In this document: piece after piece, positions 40,751 through 48,774 of the stretch
Numbering within the stretch: position 1 is the first letter of the stretch
Layout of the letters: each line of letters begins with the position of its first letter
NCBI GenBank assembly: GCA_029245825.1
Contig: JAQWON010000006.1
Coordinates: forward strand, 1-50,467
Length of the DNA: 50,467 nt
Reading direction: 5' to 3'
Origin: Flavobacteriaceae bacterium
GTDB lineage: Bacteria; Bacteroidota; Bacteroidia; Flavobacteriales; Flavobacteriaceae
Notes under the pieces: model-generated
Database searches by the model: none
What the model was told of the DNA's origin: nothing
What the model saw: only the letters and a program-made list of their open reading frames with translations
Program-made: the position numbers and the translations under genes

Positions 40751-43482
40751 AAACTTTTTTAGACGAAATATCGAAAAAAATCATCTCTTTAAATTATCAG
40801 TTTAAAGATGTAAAAATTGTTGTTCCAAATAAAAGAGCAATATCATTTTTTAAAAAATCTCTATCAAATAATCTGTCAAAGCCTGAATTTTCTCCGGAGA
40901 TAATAAGTATTGAAGATTTTATGGGAGAAATGTCAGGGCTAAAAAAAATTCAGAGAATAGACCTCTTGTTTCAGTTCTATGAAATTTACAAGACAGATAA
41001 TATTGGTCATAAAATTGATGATTTTAATGAATTTTTGAGGTGGGCAAATACAGCATTGGATGATTTTGATGAAATAGATTTTCATTTATTAAACGCAGAT
41101 GATTTTTTTGAATATGAAAGTTCTTTAGCAAGAATTGAAGAGTGGGCTAAAGGAAATTCATCGAACGATTTAGTGAAAAATCATTCTAGCTTTTTTAATT
41201 CTCTTAAAATATATTATGAAAAAATTTATAAAAATTTAATACATGAAAATAAGGGTAGTCTTGGAATAATTTTTAGAGAAGCTGTTGGGAATCTGGAAAT
41301 ATATCTTCAAAACACAAATAAGTTTCATTTTTTTATCGGTTTTAATGCTCTTAATAAATGTGAAAGTCAAGTTTTTCAAGAATTTTTATCATTAAAAAAA
41401 GGAGAAATAATATGGGATATTGATAAATTTTTGTACGATGATGAATCAAATTCAGCAGGTAAATTCATTAGAAAATATTTTAATGAATGGAATTATTTAA
41501 GGCAAAAAAAAGAATCTTTTACTGAGAAAAACTTTGAATTAGAAAAGAAGATATCTCTTGTTGGGATACCAAAAAATGTGGGTCAATCTAAATATGCTGC
41601 TGAAATTTCTGAAAAATTTCACAACCAGTCAAAGAAAGAAAAAACTGTAATTGTTTTAGGTAAAGAAACTTTATTAACTCCTTTATTATCTGGGTTTTCA
41701 AAAAATGAAACAAAATGGAATGTAACTATGGGACATCCAATTTCTCAAACCCCTTCATCAGATTTTTTCGATTTATTTTTTAAAATGCATATAAATATTT
41801 CTTCAAATGGATTTTATTACAAAAACATTCATGAGATTTTAACGGCCAGTTGGGTTAAAGAAATGTTCCAGTTCAATAAAATAAATATCATGTCTGATAT
41901 AGAAAAATTGGTAAAGGCTAATCAATCATTAATTGATCCTTTATTTTTTATTGATCAAAATAATCAAAACAATCTGAAGACACTTTTTTTTAAAAAATTT
42001 AAAGATTCCAAAGATTTTATAAATCGACTTATAAATATATCTGATTTTTTTATTTCTTTTTTTGGGTCAATTGGTTCAGAAACAATCTTTTTAGAGTTGA
42101 ATCATTTTAAAAGAATTAAGGAAATTTTTTTGCAATTATTAGGTAAAAACAAAATAGATTTACTTGGCAATGATATTAGCTCAATTTATAAAACATTTAA
42201 GTTTTTAATCAGGTCAGAGAAAGTAAACTTTTCAACTGATTCCTCTGAAGGAATCCAAATTATGGGACTTTTAGAAACAAGACTTTTGGATTTTGAAAAT
42301 GTAATTATAACAAATGTTAATGAAGGAGTTTTACCTCCTGGAAAGAAAAATCATTCATTTATTTCATTTGAATCTAGAAAAAAATTTGGAATGTTTACTT
42401 TTCTTGACAAAGATGCAATATATACCTATCACTTTTACAGATTGATTCAAAGGGCTAAAAATATTTTTCTAATATATAATATAAAAAGTGAAGGTCTTAA
42501 TTCTGGAGAGAAAAGCAGGTTTATATATCAGTTAAAATTTAACAATCTTAAAAATCATGATTTAAAAGAAATAAATTTAGGATATGATTTTCAGAAACAA
42601 TATTCTAAAATTGATTTGATTAAAAAAACAGAGCAAGTAGAAAAAAGATTAGCGGAAATTTCTTCTAAAGGATTCTCTCCCTCTTCCTTAATTGAATATT
42701 TAACAGATCCAATCGGATTTTATTACAAAAGAATATTAAAAATCAAAGAAACTGAAAAAGTTGAATCTACAATAAGTTATAAAGATAGAGGGACTATTGT
42801 TCATAAGGTTTTAGAAGATTTGTATAAACCCTATTTAAATAAAATCTTAAGAATAGAAGATTTTAATTTGATGGAAAAGAATATAGAAGATTTAATAAAT
42901 GAAAAGTATGAACTTATTTATGGGAGAAGTCATAAAAAAATAGGATTAAACTACATAATCCATGAGGTTTTAAAGAAACATATCAAAGATTTTATTTTAA
43001 AAGAAAAAAATCTAGTTAAAGATGGCAGGACTTTAGAGATAATATATTTAGAAAAGGATTTAGAAAAAAACATTTCTATTCCTAGTCTTTCATCCCCAGT
43101 AAAATTAATTGGTCAAGTTGATCGAATTGATAAATTAGATGGAGTCACTAGGATAATTGATTATAAAACAGGCAAAATATTACCTTCTAATTTAAAACTT
43201 TCTAAAATTGAAAACTTATTTTCCGAGACTCAATTTGCTTCATCATTTCAGCTTTTAAACTACTTTTATTTGTACTCAAGTTATTTAGAAAGTGATGATG
43301 CAGTTCAAGCAGGTATAATTTCATTTAAAAATTTAGATCAATATTTTATGCCACTTTCACTTTCAGGCTCTCAAAAAAATAATTTTATTGATTTCTCTAT
43401 ACTTTCTTTATTTGAAAAGTCTTTAATTGATCTTATTATTGAGATTTTTAATAGGGAAATTCCGTTCAGGCGTATGGAATAA
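40747..43482 (+). CDS. PD-(D/E)XK nuclease family protein, AddB-like
   Basis: TTG start overlapping the upstream TGA (TTGA); 'VIITNVNEGVLPPGK', 'YKDRGTIVHKVLEDLY', nuclease 'GQVDRIDKLDGVTRIIDYKTG'. Confidence 0.88.
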   Translation: MKTFLDEISKKIISLNYQFKDVKIVVPNKRAISFFKKSLSNNLSKPEFSPEIISIEDFMGEMSGLKKIQRIDLLFQFYEIYKTDNIGHKIDDFNEFLRWANTALDDFDEIDFHLLNADDFFEYESSLARIEEWAKGNSSNDLVKNHSSFFNSLKIYYEKIYKNLIHENKGSLGIIFREAVGNLEIYLQNTNKFHFFIGFNALNKCESQVFQEFLSLKKGEIIWDIDKFLYDDESNSAGKFIRKYFNEWNYLRQKKESFTEKNFELEKKISLVGIPKNVGQSKYAAEISEKFHNQSKKEKTVIVLGKETLLTPLLSGFSKNETKWNVTMGHPISQTPSSDFFDLFFKMHINISSNGFYYKNIHEILTASWVKEMFQFNKINIMSDIEKLVKANQSLIDPLFFIDQNNQNNLKTLFFKKFKDSKDFINRLINISDFFISFFGSIGSETIFLELNHFKRIKEIFLQLLGKNKIDLLGNDISSIYKTFKFLIRSEKVNFSTDSSEGIQIMGLLETRLLDFENVIITNVNEGVLPPGKKNHSFISFESRKKFGMFTFLDKDAIYTYHFYRLIQRAKNIFLIYNIKSEGLNSGEKSRFIYQLKFNNLKNHDLKEINLGYDFQKQYSKIDLIKKTEQVEKRLAEISSKGFSPSSLIEYLTDPIGFYYKRILKIKETEKVESTISYKDRGTIVHKVLEDLYKPYLNKILRIEDFNLMEKNIEDLINEKYELIYGRSHKKIGLNYIIHEVLKKHIKDFILKEKNLVKDGRTLEIIYLEKDLEKNISIPSLSSPVKLIGQVDRIDKLDGVTRIIDYKTGKILPSNLKLSKIENLFSETQFASSFQLLNYFYLYSSYLESDDAVQAGIISFKNLDQYFMPLSLSGSQKNNFIDFSILSLFEKSLIDLIIEIFNREIPFRRME

Positions 43483-43517
43483 TATTTATTATATTTAGAC
43501 ATAATTTTAATAAAATT

Positions 43518-44414
43518 ATGAATAAGAAAAAGAAAGGCTTTATAACTCCCGAAGAAAAAGGAATTAAAAAAGAGAAGCTAAATTGGTTTTTAAGAATCAT
43601 TACTCTTGGAGATAGATTTTCTTATCAAGATTTTTTTGATCGTTTAAAAAAGGGTATAGTTGATTTTTTAATTGTCTTTTTTGGTGTATTGGTATCTTTT
43701 GGAGTTGAACAAAAAGGACAGTCTTTTGATGATAGAGGCAGAAACATAGACAATCTAATTAACCTTCGAGACGAGATGATTAGTATGAAGGATTATACTC
43801 AAATATATATACAGCAAAATGAGTGGGTTACTGACATGTATCAAAGATTATATGATCAATGGGAGGTTGATAACGACAGTGTTTTTCTTTTATATGATGA
43901 GGAGGTTACCGAGGATGAAGGATATTATTCTCCTTTAACTTATTACCCAAATTTAGATCCGTTTAACCCTCCAAGAGTAGTTTATGAGGCAATTAAACTT
44001 GATGGAACCTTTAGATTTTTAGGGCCTCAAATAGGAAGAATAATCAACGAGACATACGATGGAACTGATCTTAAATATTTGATGATAAATACTGATAGGG
44101 AAGAAAGAATTTTTGTCAACCAATTCAATGACAGGCTAGCTCATAGATGGGTTTATGAGGTAGAGGACGATATTAACTTATACAATAATTATTGGTGGGT
44201 AAAAAACAGAAAATATATTCAAAAGGATAGGTTCTTGAGATATAATTTATATAATAGAATTGAATTATGGGAACAAATTGCAACTCAATTGATCGATTAT
44301 GATGGATTTTTGGAGAGAAATATTAAAACAATTGACTCTTTAGTAAAACTTAAAGAATCTGAAGTCACCTTAGTTTATTGGTGTCTAGTCAATTGCGGAG
44401 AAGAGTTTAATTGA
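43518..44414 (+). CDS. Uncharacterised single-TM protein (possibly DUF6090-like)
   Basis: Full-length 298-aa ORF; one TM 'GIVDFLIVFFGVLVSFGVEQ' followed by an acidic/aromatic-rich domain; family assignment tentative. Confidence 0.65.
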   Translation: MNKKKKGFITPEEKGIKKEKLNWFLRIITLGDRFSYQDFFDRLKKGIVDFLIVFFGVLVSFGVEQKGQSFDDRGRNIDNLINLRDEMISMKDYTQIYIQQNEWVTDMYQRLYDQWEVDNDSVFLLYDEEVTEDEGYYSPLTYYPNLDPFNPPRVVYEAIKLDGTFRFLGPQIGRIINETYDGTDLKYLMINTDREERIFVNQFNDRLAHRWVYEVEDDINLYNNYWWVKNRKYIQKDRFLRYNLYNRIELWEQIATQLIDYDGFLERNIKTIDSLVKLKESEVTLVYWCLVNCGEEFN

Positions 44415-44422
44415 TTTTATAG

Positions 44423-45889
44423 TTATTCACTTGTTCTTTTTATCAACTCCGCAGATAATTTTCCAGAAATAAGAGCAGGGGGCACTCCGGGTCCAGGAAC
44501 AGTTAATTGGCCTGAGAAATAAAGATTTTTTATTTTTTTACTTTTTAGCTTTGGCCTTAGAAAAGCTGTTTGCATTAGTGTGTTAGATAGCCCATAAGCA
44601 TTCCCTTTATAAGAATTATAATCATTAATAAAATCTTTTATGCAATATGATCTATGAAATAAAATATCATTTTTTAATGATTGTCCGGTCAGTTTTTCAA
44701 TTCTTTTAATTATCAATTCAAAGTATGATTTTCTTAATTCTTTTGTGTCCTCTATACCAGGGGCTATTGGGATGAGAACAGTACAAGCTTCTTTATCTTT
44801 TGGAGCCATAGATTTGTCAGTAATTGAAGGAAAATTAGTATATATCAATGGATCAATTGGCCAAGATGGCTCGTCATAAATACTTTTAGCATGTTTATCA
44901 AAATCTGTATCAAAGAAAAGAGTGTGATGAGAGACATTTTTAATTTTTTTATTAAATCCAATAAAAAATAAAAGTGCAGATGGAGCAAAAATTTTTTTCT
45001 TCCAATATGTCTTACTATAGACTCTATCTTTAAATTCCAGGAGTGATTCAGAGTGGGCGTAGTCCGCACCACTTAGAACAATATCGGAGAAAAAGTCTTT
45101 TTCATTAACTCTAACCCCCAAAGCCTTATTTTGTTTTGTTAATATTTTTTGAACTTCACTATTTAAATGAAATTTAACTCCCAATTCTTTTGCTAATTTC
45201 TCAATTCCAATAACTACACTGTACATTCCGTTTTTAGGATGCCATGTTCCTAATCCAAAATCTGCATAACTCATAAAATTATAAAATGCTGGAGTAGCAG
45301 AGGGCTTTGCTCCTAGAAACAAAACAGGGAACTGTAGAATTTGTCTTAAATAAGGATTTTTAAACTTTTTAATCACTTCCTTTTTAATACTTGTAAAAAA
45401 GTATTTAACTTTTCTTATTGTATTAATGGTGATTAATTCAAAAAAAGAGTTACCATACATTTTATAAATTACTTCTCCAATTGCTATTTTGTAATTTGTT
45501 TTTGCTTCAGAGATAAATGTCTCTAATTTTTTTTTACCTCCTTTTTCTATAGCTTCAAATTGGTCACATCTCTTTTCAAAAGAATCTTCAAGTTTTATTG
45601 AATCTTTTTTGCCAAAATATACTTCATAACTTGGATCTAATCTTTCTAGAGAATAAAAATCTTGAGGTGTTTTTGAAAAATCTGAAAAAAATTTTTCAAA
45701 TATATCAGGCATCCAATACCAAGTTGGACCTATATCAAAAGTGAACCCCTTTATTTTTAATCTTGCAGCTCTTCCTCCAACCATTGAGTTTTTTTCAAAA
45801 ACATGAACTTCAAAACCAAATTTTGACAAATAACATGCAGCTGCCAATGCAGAGAATCCAGAACCAATTATTGAAACCTTTTTTTTCAT
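44423..45889 (-). CDS. crtI: Phytoene desaturase (CrtI-type FAD-dependent carotenoid desaturase)
   Basis: 'SIIGSGFSALAAACYLSKFGFEVHVFEKNSMVGGRAARLKIKGFTFDIGPTWYWMPD', C-term 'NLYFSGQLTVPGPGVPPALISGKLSAELI'. Confidence 0.92.
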   Translation of the reverse strand: MKKKVSIIGSGFSALAAACYLSKFGFEVHVFEKNSMVGGRAARLKIKGFTFDIGPTWYWMPDIFEKFFSDFSKTPQDFYSLERLDPSYEVYFGKKDSIKLEDSFEKRCDQFEAIEKGGKKKLETFISEAKTNYKIAIGEVIYKMYGNSFFELITINTIRKVKYFFTSIKKEVIKKFKNPYLRQILQFPVLFLGAKPSATPAFYNFMSYADFGLGTWHPKNGMYSVVIGIEKLAKELGVKFHLNSEVQKILTKQNKALGVRVNEKDFFSDIVLSGADYAHSESLLEFKDRVYSKTYWKKKIFAPSALLFFIGFNKKIKNVSHHTLFFDTDFDKHAKSIYDEPSWPIDPLIYTNFPSITDKSMAPKDKEACTVLIPIAPGIEDTKELRKSYFELIIKRIEKLTGQSLKNDILFHRSYCIKDFINDYNSYKGNAYGLSNTLMQTAFLRPKLKSKKIKNLYFSGQLTVPGPGVPPALISGKLSAELIKRTSE

Positions 45890-45984
45890 ACCGAAACAAA
45901 TATACCTTAATAATATTGTAAATTTTTAAGTATAAAAAAATCTAATGGGTAATTATCTTTTTAAATAGAAATTATTAATCAATT

Positions 45985-46698
45985 TTATTTTAGAGGGTGT
46001 TTTTTCTTTCTGTTTTGAGCAATTATTTCCTCTACAAAAGAGGCGCTAATTATTCCAGTTGGAATTGCTACTACACCAATTCCAACTAATGAAATTATTG
46101 AGGCAAAAATTTTACCACCTACAGTTATGGGATAAACATCACCATAGCCAACTGTAGCCAGTGATACCGTTGCCCACCATATTGATTCGGTAATACTGGA
46201 AAACTTCTCGGGTTGAGCGTCATTTTCAAGGTAGTATATAGCAGAAGCAGAAAATAGAATGGTTAATACTGATAAAAAAAGTGTAAATTTTAATTCTCCT
46301 TTAACTGCAGATAATGCTTTTACAAATAACTTTAAAGATTTACTTTCCCGACCAAGTTTAAAGATCCTTGTCAATCTAAATAACCTAAGAATTCTTAGGA
46401 AACGACCATCAACTTTAACGAATTGATTTAGATAAAAAGGAAGAATGGAGAAAAGGTCAATTAAACCAAAAAAACTGAAAATATAATTTATAGCACCTTT
46501 GATTTTTTCCTCTTTATAGGCTGAATATACCCTAAACAAATATTCAAAAGAAAAAATAATTATCGAAACAAATTCGAATTGATAAAATAAATTCCCATAA
46601 GCTTCGTGAATATTTTGATGGGAGTCTAAAATCATTGCAATAACATTTGCTATGATTAACAGATAAATAAACTTATCAAATGAATTTAGAGACTTCAT
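45985..46698 (-). CDS. Voltage-gated-type potassium channel (6TM ion transporter)
   Basis: S4-like 'GRFLRILRLFRLTRIFKLGRE', selectivity filter 'SLATVGYGDVYP'. Confidence 0.93.
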   Translation of the reverse strand: MKSLNSFDKFIYLLIIANVIAMILDSHQNIHEAYGNLFYQFEFVSIIIFSFEYLFRVYSAYKEEKIKGAINYIFSFFGLIDLFSILPFYLNQFVKVDGRFLRILRLFRLTRIFKLGRESKSLKLFVKALSAVKGELKFTLFLSVLTILFSASAIYYLENDAQPEKFSSITESIWWATVSLATVGYGDVYPITVGGKIFASIISLVGIGVVAIPTGIISASFVEEIIAQNRKKKHPLK

Positions 46699-46702
46699 AA
46701 GG

Positions 46703-46789
46703 CTACTTTTTTAGCATGTCCTTAAAAATAGCAAATAAGACAATTACAGTAGTTACTATAACAACTCCGACTACAAAACCTTCTGACAT
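46703..46789 (-). CDS. Predicted 28-aa single-TM microprotein
   Basis: ATG (CAT at 46787-46789) to TAG: MSEGFVVGVVIVTTVIVLFAIFKDMLKK; ends 4 nt before the channel start, same strand. Below ORF-track length cutoff. Confidence 0.45.
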   Translation of the reverse strand: MSEGFVVGVVIVTTVIVLFAIFKDMLKK

Positions 46790-46849
46790 TATTATTAATT
46801 AATATGATCAAATATAAATATTTTTGAGCAAAGTTTTTATTTTTGGACA

Positions 46850-47368
46850 ATGGCTAGACGCATATTTGTTTTTTGCTTATTTGTTTTTGTTTTTTCATGT
46901 GATCTTTCTAAAAAAGAGAATAAGGTTGAAAATCTAAATAATAATGAATCAGAATTAATCACAAAACTTCCAAAAGTTGATTTTTCAAAAGATTTTTCTA
47001 TTGAGTTCATTGAAAATAACGATATAGATCAGTGGACTAAATTCATTTCCTTTAAGGAATCTATTGAAAGCATTTCAAATTTAGATCCTCAAGGGATTAC
47101 ATTTTATCTTGATGAACTTGAAAAAAAGATTGAGGAATTATTATCTTCATCAATACCTAAAAAATTTAATTCCCCTTCTATAATAAGTAGGATCAAATTA
47201 ATTCAAATGCAAGTGATGAAGTGTAGGTTTTATTCAGAAAATCAACAAAACAATAAATTGGAGCCAGCATTAAGTGAAATGTATAAATACTATAATTCTT
47301 TGATTAAAAGAATAATTTCATTCGTGGAGGAGGAAAATGCGCTACCGGAAGTGAATGAAAATCAGTGA
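46850..47368 (+). CDS. Hypothetical lipoprotein
   Basis: Lipobox-like 'FVFVFSCDLSKKE'; divergent from the channel genes. Confidence 0.65.
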   Translation: MARRIFVFCLFVFVFSCDLSKKENKVENLNNNESELITKLPKVDFSKDFSIEFIENNDIDQWTKFISFKESIESISNLDPQGITFYLDELEKKIEELLSSSIPKKFNSPSIISRIKLIQMQVMKCRFYSENQQNNKLEPALSEMYKYYNSLIKRIISFVEEENALPEVNENQ

Positions 47369-47802
47369 TGAAATACTAGTTCTTTATCCTTAATTTTATC
47401 CTTATTAATTTTTATACAATAAAGAATCTTATCAAGATGGTCACTTAAAATTTCTGAAACTTCATACTTCTCAATTATTTCTTCATATAATTCAACAAGT
47501 TTGAGATCTAGATTTACAATTATCACTGAAGGATTTTCTTTTAAGTTTTTATTTGGATTGGCAATTATTTTTTTATAATCAATTTTGTTTAAAACTAGAT
47601 TTTCGGATGAACTATAATAAATTCTATAAACAGCCATTAAATCTTGATAGAATCTATTTCTAGTTGTTGCAGTTTTATTTAAAAAACGTTTGTATTCTGG
47701 ATAAGGACTTTTATCAGCAGCTTTTATATATTCTAGTCTAGAATTGTTTAGCGCATTTAAAATTTTTTCTAAAAGAATAAAAACTTTGAATTCTTTTTTC
47801 AC
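47362..47802 (-). CDS. Hypothetical protein, possible PA2169/DUF2383-like four-helix protein
   Basis: 'LEKILNALNNSRLEYIKAADKSPYPEYKRFLNKTATTRNRFYQDLMAVY' resembles the helix pair of PA2169-family proteins; tentative. Confidence 0.55.
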   Translation of the reverse strand: MKKEFKVFILLEKILNALNNSRLEYIKAADKSPYPEYKRFLNKTATTRNRFYQDLMAVYRIYYSSSENLVLNKIDYKKIIANPNKNLKENPSVIIVNLDLKLVELYEEIIEKYEVSEILSDHLDKILYCIKINKDKIKDKELVFHH

Positions 47803-47953
47803 CTTTTTTGTCTATCGAACAAATCTAGCCATTTATTGAAGTGTTTTATATTAGCTGTAAATCTTCTATTAACAATTTATTCACACTGTGTTTAAAACAA
47901 AGGACATACGATTAATTAAAAAAATGCTATATTTAAGCAAAGCTGAATTAAAA

Positions 47954-48418
47954 ATGGGCATAAAAAGTTTTCAAGGACAGCAAATAAAACAATCAAGAAA
48001 GATTGATAAAAATATTACAGTTGGTGATATTATGTCTCGTGATTTGGTAACATTTTCTCCTGATGATTCCATTCACCATGTAATGTCATATTTTATCAAA
48101 TACAAGATCTCTGGAGGCCCTATTGTTGATAAAACAGGAAGACTTGTTGGCATTATTTCTGAGGCAGATTGTATGAGAGAAATATCAGACAGCAGATATT
48201 TTAATATGCCAATTTTAGATAAATCAGTTAAAAGTTTTATGAGTTTCCCAGTAGAAACGATCCAAGCTTCAACAAATATTTTTGACGCAGCTTCAAAGTT
48301 CTTTAAGACAAGTAAACGAAGATTCCCCGTAATGGATAAAGGCCGTTTAGTCGGTCAAATTAGCAGGAAAGATATTGTAATTTGTGCTCTAAAGATGAAG
48401 AGCCAAACTTGGAGATAG
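47954..48418 (+). CDS. CBS domain-containing protein
   Basis: Two CBS repeats: 'VGDIMSRDLVTFSPDDSIHHVMSYFIKYKISGGPIVDKTGRLVGIISEADC' and 'VKSFMSFPVETIQASTNIFDAASKFFKTSKRRFPVMDKGRLVGQISRKDI'. Likely start MGIKSFQG; ORF track begins 47888. Confidence 0.9.
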   Translation: MGIKSFQGQQIKQSRKIDKNITVGDIMSRDLVTFSPDDSIHHVMSYFIKYKISGGPIVDKTGRLVGIISEADCMREISDSRYFNMPILDKSVKSFMSFPVETIQASTNIFDAASKFFKTSKRRFPVMDKGRLVGQISRKDIVICALKMKSQTWR

Positions 48419-48423
48419 ATTGT

Positions 48424-48774
48424 TTAATGAATTTTAGATCCAATTTCGGCCTCTTGATTATCAGGAAAAATAAAAGAAGAATTCCCATTTTTATCTTTTG
48501 CTAAAAGAATAACCCCTTCTGAATAGAGCCCATCTATTTTAAATGGTTTAATATTAACTAGTACTACTGCTTTTTGCCCCAAAACACTTTTCAGGTCCAT
48601 TTTATAATTTCCCCTAGAAATAATATTTAATATTTGATGTTTTACATCAACTTTCACTGATAGTGAATTTTTATTCTCGTTCTTTTTTACGGAAATAATT
48701 TTCCCAATTAAAAAATCTAGGCTTTTAAAATTTTCAAATGAAACATCTTCTTTTAGCGAGTTATTTTTTCTCAC
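48424..48774 (-). CDS. metG: MetRS C-terminal tRNA-binding (EMAPII/Trbp111-like) domain as a separate ORF
   Basis: 'FENFKSLDFLIGKIISVKKNENKNSLSVKVDV...VVLVNIKPFKIDGLYSEGVILLAKDKNG...EAEIGSKIH'; GTG start overlaps the upstream TGA (GTGA), -1 frame relative to the catalytic ORF. Confidence 0.75.
   Translation of the reverse strand: MRKNNSLKEDVSFENFKSLDFLIGKIISVKKNENKNSLSVKVDVKHQILNIISRGNYKMDLKSVLGQKAVVLVNIKPFKIDGLYSEGVILLAKDKNGNSSFIFPDNQEAEIGSKIH

Noticed and set aside
37571-43482. Helicase plus PD-(D/E)XK nuclease pair considered as a possible defence island
   Set aside because: Motifs and order match the housekeeping AddAB-type recombination complex, and flanking genes are core metabolism rather than defence genes.
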